From assembly GCF_023953965.1 (NCBI RefSeq), contig NZ_JAMLIX010000001.1, positions 1,054,001-1,118,000 of the forward strand: DNA of 64,000 nt, given 5' to 3'. The notes below the pieces were generated by a model. It made no database searches. It had not been told where the DNA came from and saw only the letters and a program-made list of their open reading frames with translations. Both the position numbers and the translations under genes were made by a program. Source of the DNA: Bosea sp. (in: a-proteobacteria) (GTDB lineage: Bacteria; Pseudomonadota; Alphaproteobacteria; Rhizobiales; Beijerinckiaceae). Below are positions 47,383 to 57,209 of this stretch, in pieces. The first letter of the stretch is position 1. The number at the start of each line of letters is the position of its first letter.

Positions 47383-47560
47383 CGAATACGTCCTCGTCTT
47401 CATCGCGTCCGGTCGCCCGGCGTCATTGCCGGCGGGCCTGGCCGCATCCCTGCTGGAAAAAGGCGCGCGGCGGCCGAGCTTGCGCGGGCCGCCGCGAATG
47501 GCGTGGCTATAGTCGCTCGCGAACCCGCCGTCAACGCCGGAATCGGCGCGGGCTCGGCCC

Positions 47561-48535
<975 letters not shown>

Positions 48536-48577
48536 GGAAGCGCTCACGGGCTGGAACGAAGGGAGGGCGGCGGCCGT

Positions 48578-49351
48578 TCAGCCGTTGGTGAAATCCGGCT
48601 TCCGCTTCCCGGCGAAGGCGGCCATGCCTTCCTTCTGGTCGGCGGTGGCGAAGAGCGAGGCGAAGAGGCGGCGCTCGAAGCGCAGGCCTTCCCGGAGCGT
48701 CACCTCGAAGGCGCGCTCGACCGATTCCTTGGCCATCAGCACGGAGGGCAGCGATTTCGAGGCGATCGCCTCGGCCGCCTTCAGCGCCTCGGCCGCGAGG
48801 TCGGCGAGCGGCACGACGCGGGCGACGAGGCCGGAACGCTCCGCTTCCTCGGCACCCATCATCCGGCCCGTGAGAATCAGGTCCATCGCCTTGGCCTTGC
48901 CGACCGCCCTGGTCAGGCGCTGCGTGCCGCCGGCGCCGGGGATGACGCCGAGATTGATCTCGGGCTGGCCGAACCTGGCATTGTCGGCGGCGATGATGAG
49001 ATCGCACATCATGGCGAGCTCGCAGCCGCCGCCGAGCGCGAAACCCGCCACCGCCGCGACGATCGGCTTGCGGCGCTGGCCGATGCGATCCCAGACGGTG
49101 AATCTGTCGTCGAGATAGGTGCCGGGGAAGCTGCGGCTCTGCATCTCCTTGATATCGGCGCCGGCGGCGAAAGCCTTCTCCGAGCCGGTCAGGACGATGC
49201 AGCCGATGCTCGCCTCGGCCTCGAAGCGATCGAGCGCCGCGTCGATCTCGCCGATGAGCCGGCCGTTCAGCGCATTCAGCGCCTCGGGGCGGTTCAGCGT
49301 GATCAGCCCGACCCTGCCCTTCGTCTCGACGAGAATGGTCTCATACGCCAT
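48578..49351 (-). CDS. enoyl-CoA hydratase
   Basis: ATG 49351 gives 257 aa. LNRPEALNALNG, FAAGADIKEM, GFALGGGCELAMMCD and GQPEINLGVIPGAGGTQRL are the crotonase signatures; both catalytic Glu residues (in GGCELA and QPEINLG) are present, which fits short-chain enoyl-CoA hydratase. It is a housekeeping fatty-acid oxidation enzyme, distinct from the island copy at 35468. Confidence 0.93.
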   Translation of the reverse strand: MAYETILVETKGRVGLITLNRPEALNALNGRLIGEIDAALDRFEAEASIGCIVLTGSEKAFAAGADIKEMQSRSFPGTYLDDRFTVWDRIGQRRKPIVAAVAGFALGGGCELAMMCDLIIAADNARFGQPEINLGVIPGAGGTQRLTRAVGKAKAMDLILTGRMMGAEEAERSGLVARVVPLADLAAEALKAAEAIASKSLPSVLMAKESVERAFEVTLREGLRFERRLFASLFATADQKEGMAAFAGKRKPDFTNG

Positions 49352-49530
49352 GGCGGCCTCCGGATGGTCCTGTGCCGCCAGCTTTAGCGGGGGCGGGGCG
49401 GCGAAGTCCATGCCAGCTTGCGCGCATCTGTGCCGTCCCACAGGCGCGCCGTCATCCCAGGGCGACCGCAGGGAGACCCGGGATCGGCGCCGCTTCGCGG
49501 CTTGTCCGGGACGACCGTGCGGAGAAGAGG

Positions 49531-50421
49531 CTACCCGCGCCTCTGGCAGCTTTCGCAATAGAAGGTCGAGCGGCCCGACTGCACCAGCCGCTTCACCAGC
49601 CCGCCGCAGCCCGGCGTGACGCAAGGCTCGTCCTCGCGGTCATAGACCTTGAAACGATGCTGGAAATAGCCGAGCGAGCCGTCGGCATGGGCGAAATCGC
49701 GCAGCGTCGAGCCGCCGGCGGCGACCGCCTCCTCCAGCACCTCACGGATGATGCGGGCAAGCTCATGCGCCTTTTCGCGCGGGCGGCCGGTCGGCGTCGC
49801 GATGCTGCCGGCCTCGGCTTGCGGGTGGAGCCGCGCCCGGAACAGCGCCTCGCAGACATAGATGTTGCCCAGGCCCGCCACGAGTCGCTGGTCGAGCAGC
49901 GCGGCCTTCAGCGGCGCGATCTTGCCGCAAAACAGCGCGGCAAGCGCCTCGCCCGAGAGCGCGTTGCCGAGCGGCTCGATGCCCATGCCGGCGAAATGCT
50001 TCGAGGTCGCGAGATCGGCGCGCGGCAGCAGGTCCATGAAGCCGAAGCGGCGCACGTCGTTATAGGTGACGCGCGCGCCGGACCCCATCTCGAACACGAC
50101 ATGGTCGTGGATCAGGTGGCGGCCGATCTCGTTGTAATAGGCGCCGGGCTCGACCGGCTTCGTGCCGGGGGCCTCGACGACGAAGCGCCCGCTCATGCCC
50201 AGATGCATGACGAGCGCGTTGCCGTCGTCGAGATCGGCGATCAGGTATTTCGCCCGCCGCGACAGCGCCTCGATGCGCCGGCCGGTCAGGCGCGCGGCGA
50301 AACGCTCCGGCAGGGGAAAGCGCAGGTCCGGCCGGCGCAGCTCGACGCGGGCGAAGCGCTCGCCCGCCATGGCGGGCTCGAGCCCGCGCCGGACGGTTTC
50401 GACCTCGGGGAGCTCGGGCAT
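49531..50421 (-). CDS. mutM: formamidopyrimidine-DNA glycosylase
   Basis: ATG 50421 gives 296 aa starting with the catalytic N-terminus PELPEVE (Pro2 nucleophile, Glu3). LVAGLGNIYVCEALF is the helix-two-turn-helix segment, and the C-terminal zinc finger is CVTPGCGG ... FYCESC. It removes oxidised purines such as 8-oxoguanine. Divergent from ubiE. Confidence 0.96.
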   Translation of the reverse strand: MPELPEVETVRRGLEPAMAGERFARVELRRPDLRFPLPERFAARLTGRRIEALSRRAKYLIADLDDGNALVMHLGMSGRFVVEAPGTKPVEPGAYYNEIGRHLIHDHVVFEMGSGARVTYNDVRRFGFMDLLPRADLATSKHFAGMGIEPLGNALSGEALAALFCGKIAPLKAALLDQRLVAGLGNIYVCEALFRARLHPQAEAGSIATPTGRPREKAHELARIIREVLEEAVAAGGSTLRDFAHADGSLGYFQHRFKVYDREDEPCVTPGCGGLVKRLVQSGRSTFYCESCQRRG

Positions 50422-50521
50422 GAAACAAGACCTTCGTAAAGCCTGCGTCGAGAGGGCCCGCGACAAGACCCTCGCCTTTGGCTATTCATCGCGACAGGCG
50501 AACACAAGAGCGGCCCGAAAC

Positions 50522-51283
50522 GTGACAGCAGCTTCCGACACCACCCATTTCGGCTTCGAGACGGTGAGGCTCGCCGAGAAGCAGGCCAAGGTCGACGATG
50601 TCTTCCACAAGGTCGCCGAACGCTACGACCTGATGAACGACCTGATGTCGGGGGGGCTGCACCGGGCCTGGAAGAGCGCGCTCCTCACCGCGGTCAACCC
50701 GGCGAAGGACCGCCCCTTCCATCATCTCGACGTCGCCGGCGGCACCGGCGACGTCGCCTTCTCCGTGCTGGACGCCGGCGGCCCCGAGACCGAGGTGACG
50801 GTGCTCGACATCAACGCCGACATGCTGCGCGTCGGGCGCGAGCGGGCCGGGAAGCGCTTCCCCGAAGACGAGCGCATCCGCTTCGTCCAGGGCAATGCCG
50901 AGGCGCTCGGCCTGCCGGACGGGTATTTCGACTGCTACACCATCGCTTTCGGCATCCGGAACGTGCCGCGCATCGACATGGCGCTGGCCGAGGCTTTTCG
51001 CGTGCTGAAGCGCGGCGGGCGGTTCCTGTGCCTCGAGTTCAGCCATGTCGACGTGCCGCTCATCGACAAGATCTACGAGAGTTATTCCTTCCGGGTCATC
51101 CCGCCGCTGGGGCGGATGGTGACGGGCGATGCCGAGCCCTACCGGTACCTCGTCGAATCGATCCGCAAGTTCCCCAAGCCGCAGGCCTTCGCCGGGATGA
51201 TCGAGGATGCCGGCTTCCGCCGGGCGAAGTTCACGGCGATGACCGGCGGGGTCGTGGCGCTGCATTCCGGCTGGAAGCTGTGA
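50522..51283 (+). CDS. ubiE: bifunctional demethylmenaquinone/2-methoxy-6-polyprenylbenzoquinol C-methyltransferase UbiE
   Basis: GTG 50522 gives 253 aa, matching the usual length; ATG 50420 in the same frame would overlap the mutM start and is less likely. VFHKVAERYDLMNDLMSGGLHR is the family N-terminus, LDVAGGTGD binds SAM, and GIRNVPRIDMALAEAFRVLKRGG is the second signature. It methylates the ubiquinone ring precursor. It is followed by ubiB 25 bp later. Confidence 0.94.
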   Translation: MTAASDTTHFGFETVRLAEKQAKVDDVFHKVAERYDLMNDLMSGGLHRAWKSALLTAVNPAKDRPFHHLDVAGGTGDVAFSVLDAGGPETEVTVLDINADMLRVGRERAGKRFPEDERIRFVQGNAEALGLPDGYFDCYTIAFGIRNVPRIDMALAEAFRVLKRGGRFLCLEFSHVDVPLIDKIYESYSFRVIPPLGRMVTGDAEPYRYLVESIRKFPKPQAFAGMIEDAGFRRAKFTAMTGGVVALHSGWKL

Positions 51284-51308
51284 TGCCCGACGCGACCTGC
51301 GCCCCGGC

Positions 51309-52865
51309 ATGATCTCCTCCTTCTTCCATATGCTGCGGGGGCTGCGCGTCGGCTTCGTGCTGGCGCGCGAGGGGGCGCTCGCGCTGGTCGACCCTTCCGT
51401 GCTGCCGCCGCTGGCGCGCGGGTTGATCCGGCTCGGCCGGCTGATCGAGCGGCGCGGCGCCGGCTCCTCCGCGACCCGGCTCGCGGCGGCGCTGACCCGG
51501 CTCGGCCCTTCTTACGTCAAGTTCGGCCAGTTCCTGGCGACGCGGCCCGACGTCGTCGGCATGAAGATCGCGCAGGACCTCTCGGCGCTCCAGGACCGGA
51601 TGCCCGCCTTCCCGATGGCGCAGGCGCGCGCCATCGTCGAGGCGGCCCATGGCGAGAAGCTGGAGGAGATCTTCCCCGCCTTCAGCGAGCCGGTCGCCGC
51701 CGCCTCGATCGCGCAGGTGCATCGCGCCCGGCTGAAGGACGGGCGGGAGGTCGCGGTCAAGCTGCTACGGCCCGGCATCCGCGACCGCTTCAACCGCGAC
51801 CTCGCGGCGATGCGCTTCGGCGCCGAGATGGCCGAGGCGCGCTCGGCCGAGGCGCGGCGCCTGCGCTTCACCGGCGTGGTCGAGACCTTGGCGCGCTCGG
51901 TCGCGATGGAGATGGACCTCAGGCTCGAAGCCGCCGCCCTCTCCGAATTCGCCGAGAACACCAGGGACGATCCCGATTTCCGCGTGCCGGAGCCGGACTG
52001 GCAGCTCACCGCGCGCGAGATGCTGGTCGACGAATGGATCGACGGCGTCCGGCTCTCCGACGTCGAGGGCCTCAGCGCCGCCGGCCACGACCTGCCGGAG
52101 CTCGCGCGCAAGATCATCCAGTCCTTCCTGAAGCACGCGATCCGCGACGGCTTCTTCCATGCCGACATGCACCCCGGGAACCTGTTCGTCGACGCTGAGG
52201 GGCGTCTCGTCGCGGTCGACGGCGGCATCATGGGCCGGCTCGGCCTGAAGGAGCGGCGCTTCCTGGCCGAGATCCTGCTCGGCTTCATCACCCGCGACTA
52301 TACCCGCGTCGCGCAGGTGCATTTCGAGGCTGGCTATGTCCCGGCCCATCACGACGTCGCCGATTTCGCCCAGGCGATCCGCGCCGTCGGCGAGCCGATC
52401 CACGACAGGCGCGCCGACCAGATCTCGATGGCCAAGGTCCTGACCCTGCTCTTCGAGATCACCGGCATGTTCGACATGGCGACGCGCACCGAGCTCGTCA
52501 TGCTGCAGAAGACCATGGTGGTGGTCGAGGGCGTGGCCCGCACGCTCGATCCCCATCTCGACATGTGGGGCACGGCCGATCCGGTGGTGCGCGACTGGAT
52601 CACCCACAACCTCGGGCCGATCGGCCGGCTGGAGGAGGCCGGGCGCGGCGCCCGGGCGCTGATCGGCTCGCTGGCGAACCTGCCCGACACGCTCGGCCGG
52701 GCCGAACGCGTGCTCGGCCAGCTCGAGGAGGCGTCCCGCCACGGCTTTTCGCTCGACGAGCGCAGCGTCGAGGCGATCGGACGGGCCGAGGCGCGCCGCA
52801 ACCGCTGGGGCAGCGCCGCGCTGTGGCTGATCGCGGCGCTGATGGCTTACGCGGTGTTCGGCTGA
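51309..52865 (+). CDS. ubiB: ubiquinone biosynthesis protein UbiB (ABC1/ADCK kinase-like)
   Basis: 518 aa. The KxGQ motif appears in YVKFGQFLATR, the alanine-rich loop in AAASIAQVH, the invariant Lys in VAVKLL, and HADMHPGN as the catalytic segment. Two hydrophobic C-terminal helices (ending WGSAALWLIAALMAYAVFG) anchor it in the membrane. It has ATPase activity needed for ubiquinone synthesis. Cotranscribed with ubiE. Confidence 0.94.
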   Translation: MISSFFHMLRGLRVGFVLAREGALALVDPSVLPPLARGLIRLGRLIERRGAGSSATRLAAALTRLGPSYVKFGQFLATRPDVVGMKIAQDLSALQDRMPAFPMAQARAIVEAAHGEKLEEIFPAFSEPVAAASIAQVHRARLKDGREVAVKLLRPGIRDRFNRDLAAMRFGAEMAEARSAEARRLRFTGVVETLARSVAMEMDLRLEAAALSEFAENTRDDPDFRVPEPDWQLTAREMLVDEWIDGVRLSDVEGLSAAGHDLPELARKIIQSFLKHAIRDGFFHADMHPGNLFVDAEGRLVAVDGGIMGRLGLKERRFLAEILLGFITRDYTRVAQVHFEAGYVPAHHDVADFAQAIRAVGEPIHDRRADQISMAKVLTLLFEITGMFDMATRTELVMLQKTMVVVEGVARTLDPHLDMWGTADPVVRDWITHNLGPIGRLEEAGRGARALIGSLANLPDTLGRAERVLGQLEEASRHGFSLDERSVEAIGRAEARRNRWGSAALWLIAALMAYAVFG

Positions 52866-52878
52866 ACGGCCAACAAAA

Positions 52879-52899
52879 AACCGGCCTTCCGGCCGGCTT
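52879..52899 (-). terminator. intrinsic terminator between ubiB and gcrA
   Basis: The hairpin CCGGCC-TTCC-GGCCGG is preceded on the plus strand by AAAAAA, giving a TTTTTTG tail on the minus strand, so it should mainly end the gcrA transcript. On the plus strand the tail after ubiB is only weakly T-rich. Confidence 0.8.
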
Positions 52900-52923
52900 C
52901 CTGCGAACCTTTCAGAATCGAGC

Positions 52924-53469
52924 TCAGGCCCGGACCCGGCCGCGGTCGCGCCGGCGGTCGGCGGCGGGCTGGTAGGCGATGCGGGCGTGGTGGCCGCAAT
53001 AGGGCATGCCGGTCTGGGCGCGGGCGCCGCAGAAGCGGAAATCCGGCCGCGTCGGGTCGCCCATCGGCCAGCGGCACATGTATTCGCGCAGATCCATGAT
53101 GGTGACCCGCTCCGAGAACGGGATCACCACATCCTCGGGTAGCGGCGGGGCTTCGGCTGCGATCTCCGCCGCGGGCGCGAAATCGGGCGCCAGCGCATGG
53201 GCGCCGCGCGTCGCGGCCGAAGCCGCGCCGCCCATCGGATGGCTCGGCGGGCGTGCCGCAGGCTTGCGGGGGGCGCTGGCGCGCGCCGCGGCCGGCTGCG
53301 CCGTGCTCTTGGCACGGCCCGAGAGGCCGAGGCGGTGGACCTTGCCGATCACCGCGTTGCGCGTGACGCTGCCGAGCTCGGCGGCGATCTGGCTGGCGCT
53401 CAGCCCGTCGCTCCAGAGTTTCTTGAGCAGCTCGACGCGTTCGTCCGTCCATGCTCCGGCTTCGTTCAT
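52924..53469 (-). CDS. gcrA: GcrA cell cycle regulator
   Basis: ATG 53469, with AGGTG 8 bp upstream, gives 181 aa; ATG 53475 is two codons earlier. The N-terminus AWTDERVELLKKLWSDGLSASQIAAELG with AVIGKVHRLGL is the GcrA DNA-binding domain, and the C-terminus has the conserved CRWPxGDP and FCGA...YCxxH segments that bind sigma-70. GcrA activates promoters containing methylated GANTC. Its own upstream region has five such sites and a DnaA box. Confidence 0.95.
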   Translation of the reverse strand: MNEAGAWTDERVELLKKLWSDGLSASQIAAELGSVTRNAVIGKVHRLGLSGRAKSTAQPAAARASAPRKPAARPPSHPMGGAASAATRGAHALAPDFAPAAEIAAEAPPLPEDVVIPFSERVTIMDLREYMCRWPMGDPTRPDFRFCGARAQTGMPYCGHHARIAYQPAADRRRDRGRVRA

Positions 53470-54024
53470 CGGCATCACCTGTCTCGTCCGGCGGGCTCCT
53501 GGCAGAGCCCGCTTCAAGGGCGCTTCGTGACGGAATCCGAGACCGGCGGCTTCGTCGCAGGGGACAAAGCCGTTGCTGCCGCAACAGACGGTACAGGAGA
53601 CGCCGCACGAAATGTCGTATCTGACGCGAGCGACCATACAAGCTGCGGTGACTCGCGAACAAGAGTCGGCGAATCCGAATTGGGCTTTTCCCCAGGCGAT
53701 TCGCGATTGCGCGGCAAGGCGAATCTTTTCGGCAACACTGCCCGGCGGCAGGCCGCGCCGGCATCGAATTGACAGCCCCGGCGGCTTTCAGCATATTTAT
53801 CCACAAGGTGACGCCGCCCCGACCGGGCGGCGCTTGTGCTTGGTGGATCAAGGCCAAAGCGATGCGGATGACGGCGCGACGAGAGGTCAGGGGCCGGGTG
53901 CGACGATAACGTCGTCGCCGGGTCGTATCATGCCTGCATCCTGCAGCGTTCATCCCGGATCGTCGTTCCCGACCCAGCGTCCATCCGTTCTCACCCCGTC
54001 TCCCTTCGCGAGGATCTTCGCCCC
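53470..54024. promoter_or_regulatory. gcrA-argD divergent region with GANTC cluster and DnaA box
   Basis: No convincing gene occurs here. GANTC sites lie at 53533, 53650, 53663, 53671, 53698 and 53721, five of them in 76 bp. A perfect DnaA box TTATCCACA is at 53797-53805. Both fit cell-cycle control of gcrA as in Caulobacter, where DnaA activates gcrA and CcrM methylation modulates it. The region past 53810 towards argD shows nothing clear. Confidence 0.6.
53797..53805 (+). promoter_or_regulatory. DnaA box
   Basis: TTATCCACA matches the strict consensus. It is single, about 330 bp upstream of the gcrA start and 220 bp upstream of argD. Confidence 0.65.
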
Positions 54025-55245
54025 ATGGCTCCCGCCCCCGTTTCCGCCAGCCAGTCCGTGCTCGTGCCGACCTATGCCCGCGCCCCCGTCGCCTTCGAGC
54101 GCGGCGAAGGCCCCTGGGTGATCGCCACGGACGGGACGCGCTATCTCGATTTCGGCGCCGGCATCGCGGTCAACGCGCTCGGCCATGCCCATCCGCATCT
54201 GGTCGAGACGCTGACGCGCCAGGCCGGCAAGATCTGGCACACCTCGAACCTCTACGGCGCGCCCGACGGCGAGCGGCTGGCGCGCAGGCTCTGCGAGGCG
54301 ACCTTCGCAGAGCGCGTGTTCTTCACCAATTCGGGCGCCGAGGCGAATGAATGCGCCATCAAGATGGCGCGGAAATACCACGCCGCGAAGGGCCATCCCG
54401 AGCGCTTCCGCATCATCACCTTCGAAGGCGCCTTCCATGGCCGGACGCTGGCGACCATCGCCGCCGGCGGCCAGCAGAAATACATCGACGGCTTCGGCCC
54501 CAAGGTCGAGGGCTTCGACCACGTGCCCTTCGACGACGAAAAGGCGCTGCGCGCCGCGATCACGCCCGAAACCGCGGCGCTGATGATCGAGCCGGTCCAG
54601 GGCGAGGGCGGCCTGCGCGTGGTGCCGGCCCGCTTCCTCAAGCTCCTGCGCGAGCTTTGCGACGAGCACGGGCTCATCCTGATCTTCGACGAGATCCAGA
54701 CCGGCGTCGGCCGCACCGGCGCGTTCTTCGCCCATGAGAGGTCCGGCGTGACCCCGGACATCATGTCGATCGCCAAGGGCATCGGCGGCGGCTTCCCGAT
54801 GGGCGCGTGCCTGGCGACCGAGGAGGCGGCCTCGGGGATGACGCTGGGCACCCACGGCACCACCTTCGGCGGCAACCCGCTCGCCATGGCGGTCGGCAAC
54901 GCCGTGCTCGACGTGGTGCTGGCGCCGGGCTTCATCGAGACCGTCGGGCAGGTCGCGCTTCGGCTGAAGCAGTCGCTGGCCGAGCTCAAGGACCGGCATC
55001 CCGAAATCATCGCCGAGATCCGCGGCGAGGGGCTGATGCTCGGCCTCAAGCTCAACACGCCGAACACGGACTTCATCGACGAGGCCCGCGCCCAGGGCCT
55101 GCTCGTCGTCGGCGCCGGGGACAATGTGGTGCGCCTCCTGCCGCCGCTGATCATCGGCGAGGCCGAGGTCGTGGAAGCCGTGTCACGCCTCGACAAGGCG
55201 GCTTCCGCCATCGAGGCCGGGCTGAAGCGTCCCGCCGCCGAATAA
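54025..55245 (+). CDS. argD: acetylornithine/succinyldiaminopimelate aminotransferase family protein
   Basis: 406-aa class III aminotransferase. TNSGAEANECAIK, AFHGRT, FDEIQTGVGRTG (PLP Asp), and the Schiff-base Lys in SIAKGIGGGFPMGA are all present. The neighbours argF, 45 bp downstream, and argE support ArgD in arginine biosynthesis, where it forms N-acetylornithine. Confidence 0.95.
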   Translation: MAPAPVSASQSVLVPTYARAPVAFERGEGPWVIATDGTRYLDFGAGIAVNALGHAHPHLVETLTRQAGKIWHTSNLYGAPDGERLARRLCEATFAERVFFTNSGAEANECAIKMARKYHAAKGHPERFRIITFEGAFHGRTLATIAAGGQQKYIDGFGPKVEGFDHVPFDDEKALRAAITPETAALMIEPVQGEGGLRVVPARFLKLLRELCDEHGLILIFDEIQTGVGRTGAFFAHERSGVTPDIMSIAKGIGGGFPMGACLATEEAASGMTLGTHGTTFGGNPLAMAVGNAVLDVVLAPGFIETVGQVALRLKQSLAELKDRHPEIIAEIRGEGLMLGLKLNTPNTDFIDEARAQGLLVVGAGDNVVRLLPPLIIGEAEVVEAVSRLDKAASAIEAGLKRPAAE

Positions 55246-55289
55246 GCTTATCCTCTCGATCTCCACCCTGCGACGCGAAGGAAGCGCCC

Positions 55290-56210
55290 GTGACGCGCCA
55301 TTTCCTCGATCTTTCCGATTTCTCCGGCACCGAGCTGCGCGCGATCCTGCGCGCGGGCGAGGAGATCAAGGCGCGACGCCGCACGCCCGCCGCCGCCGGA
55401 GACCGGCTGCTCGAGGGCAAGGTCGTCGCGACCATCTTCGAGCAGCCTTCGCTACGCACGCGCGTCTCCTTCGATGTCGGCATCCGCGAGCTCGGCGGCT
55501 CGCCGATGATGGTCACCGGCCACGAGATCGAGCTCGGCGAGCGCGAGACCATCGCCGATACCGCCCGCGTGCTCTCGCGCTATGTCGACGCGATCGTGAT
55601 CCGCATCCTCGACCATGCTTCGCTGGTCGAGATGGCGAGATATGCCACCGTCCCGGTGATCAACGGGCTGACCAAGCGCCAACACCCCTGCCAGGTCATG
55701 GCCGACGTCATGACCTTCGAGCAGCGCAAGGGCCCGATCGAGGGCAAGCGCATCGCCTGGACCGGCGACACCAACAATGTGCTGACCTCCTGGATCCATG
55801 CCGCCGGCCGGCTCGATTTCGAGCTTGCCGTCGCGACGCCCGAGGAGCTTTCGCCGCCGCCCGCCCTGATCGCCTGGGCCGAGAAACAGGGCGCCAGGAT
55901 CAAGCTGACCCACCGGCCCGAGGAGGCGGTGGAAGGCGCCGATTGCGTCATCACCGATTGCTGGGTCTCGATGGGCGACGAGGAAGGCACCCGCCACAAC
56001 CTGCTGCGGCCCTATCAGGTCGACGACCGGCTGATGGAGCGCACCGGGAAGGAGGCGATCTTCATGCACTGCCTGCCGGCCTCGCGCGGCGAGGAGGTGA
56101 CGGATGCGGTGATGGACGGCCCGCAATCGGCGGTGTTCGACGAGGCCGAGAACCGGCTGCATGCGCAGAAGGGCATCCTGGCGTGGTGCTTCGGCGCGGT
56201 GGCGGCCTGA
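55290..56210 (+). CDS. argF: ornithine carbamoyltransferase
   Basis: GTG 55290 with GAAGGAAG upstream gives 306 aa. Visible motifs are the carbamoyl-phosphate loop (which reads PSLRTRVSF instead of the usual PSTRTRVSF), KRQHPCQ, DCWVSMGDE and MHCLP. It makes citrulline from ornithine and carbamoyl phosphate. The Thr-to-Leu change in the STRTR motif is unusual and may alter phosphate contacts or may simply be a lineage variant. Its stop overlaps the hslO start (TGATG). Confidence 0.95.
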   Translation: MTRHFLDLSDFSGTELRAILRAGEEIKARRRTPAAAGDRLLEGKVVATIFEQPSLRTRVSFDVGIRELGGSPMMVTGHEIELGERETIADTARVLSRYVDAIVIRILDHASLVEMARYATVPVINGLTKRQHPCQVMADVMTFEQRKGPIEGKRIAWTGDTNNVLTSWIHAAGRLDFELAVATPEELSPPPALIAWAEKQGARIKLTHRPEEAVEGADCVITDCWVSMGDEEGTRHNLLRPYQVDDRLMERTGKEAIFMHCLPASRGEEVTDAVMDGPQSAVFDEAENRLHAQKGILAWCFGAVAA

Positions 56211-57199
56211 TGGCCGCCGACACAGCCGGGTCCGACGACCGGGTCCTGCCCTTCGCCGTGCCCGAGCTCGACGTGCGCGGCCGCGTCGTCAGGCTGGGGC
56301 CTGCGATCGACACGATCCTCGATCGCCATGGTTACCCCGAGCCGGTCTCGCGCGTGCTGGGGGAGGCTGCGGCGCTCACCGTGCTGCTCGGCACGGCGCT
56401 GAAGTTCGAGGGCCGCTTCCAGCTCCAGACCAAGAGCGACGGCGCCATCCCGATGATGGTGGTCGACTTCAACGCGCCCGACAATTTCCGCGCCGTCGCC
56501 CGGATCGACGAGGCCAGGCTCGTCGAGTCGATCGCGCTCGACAAGGTCTCGACCGGTGAGCTCCTGGGAGAGGGCCATCTCGCCATGACGGTCGACCAGG
56601 GCACGGCCGCGACCCGCTACCAGGGCATCGTCGCGCTGAAGGGCCAGAGCCTGGAGGAGGCGGCGCACCAGTATTTCCGCCAATCGGAGCAGATCCCGAC
56701 GCGGGTCCGGCTCGGCGTCGGCACGCTCAGCACGGGCGGGCGCCCGCAATGGCGCGCCGGCGGCATCCTGGTCCAGTTCATGCCGCATTCGCCGGAGCGC
56801 CTGCGCGCCGCCGACATCCACCCCGGCGACGCGCCCGAGGGCCACGAGATCCTCGCCGGCGGCGACCCGGACGGTATCGCCGACGACGCCTGGATGGAGG
56901 CGCGCTCGCTCGTCGAGACGGTCGAGGACCACGAATTGCTCGATCCGACGCTGGAGAGCGAACGGCTGCTCTACCGCCTGTTCCACGAGCGCGGCGCCCG
57001 CGTCTTCGAGCCGGTTCGCGTGCGCGAGGATTGCAGCTGCTCGCGCGAGCGCGTGCTGGCGATGCTGCGGGGCTTCTCTGCGGATGATCGCCGGGCGATG
57101 ATCGCCGACGACGGCAAGCTCGGCGTCACCTGCGAGTTCTGCTCGCGGCGCTATTCCTTCGACCCGGCCGAGGTCGAGGACGGGCTTGCGGGATCGTAG
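56210..57199 (+). CDS. hslO: Hsp33 family redox-regulated molecular chaperone
   Basis: ATG 56210 overlaps the argF stop and gives 329 aa. The C-terminal redox switch is present as DCSCSRE (Cys-x-Cys) and CEFCSRRY (Cys-x2-Cys), the four zinc-binding Cys that form disulfides on oxidation. The N-terminal holdase domain includes QLQTKSDGAIPMMVVD. Translationally coupled to argF, as in other Hyphomicrobiales. Confidence 0.94.
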   Translation: MAADTAGSDDRVLPFAVPELDVRGRVVRLGPAIDTILDRHGYPEPVSRVLGEAAALTVLLGTALKFEGRFQLQTKSDGAIPMMVVDFNAPDNFRAVARIDEARLVESIALDKVSTGELLGEGHLAMTVDQGTAATRYQGIVALKGQSLEEAAHQYFRQSEQIPTRVRLGVGTLSTGGRPQWRAGGILVQFMPHSPERLRAADIHPGDAPEGHEILAGGDPDGIADDAWMEARSLVETVEDHELLDPTLESERLLYRLFHERGARVFEPVRVREDCSCSRERVLAMLRGFSADDRRAMIADDGKLGVTCEFCSRRYSFDPAEVEDGLAGS

Positions 57200-57209
57200 G
57201 CACGGGCCT

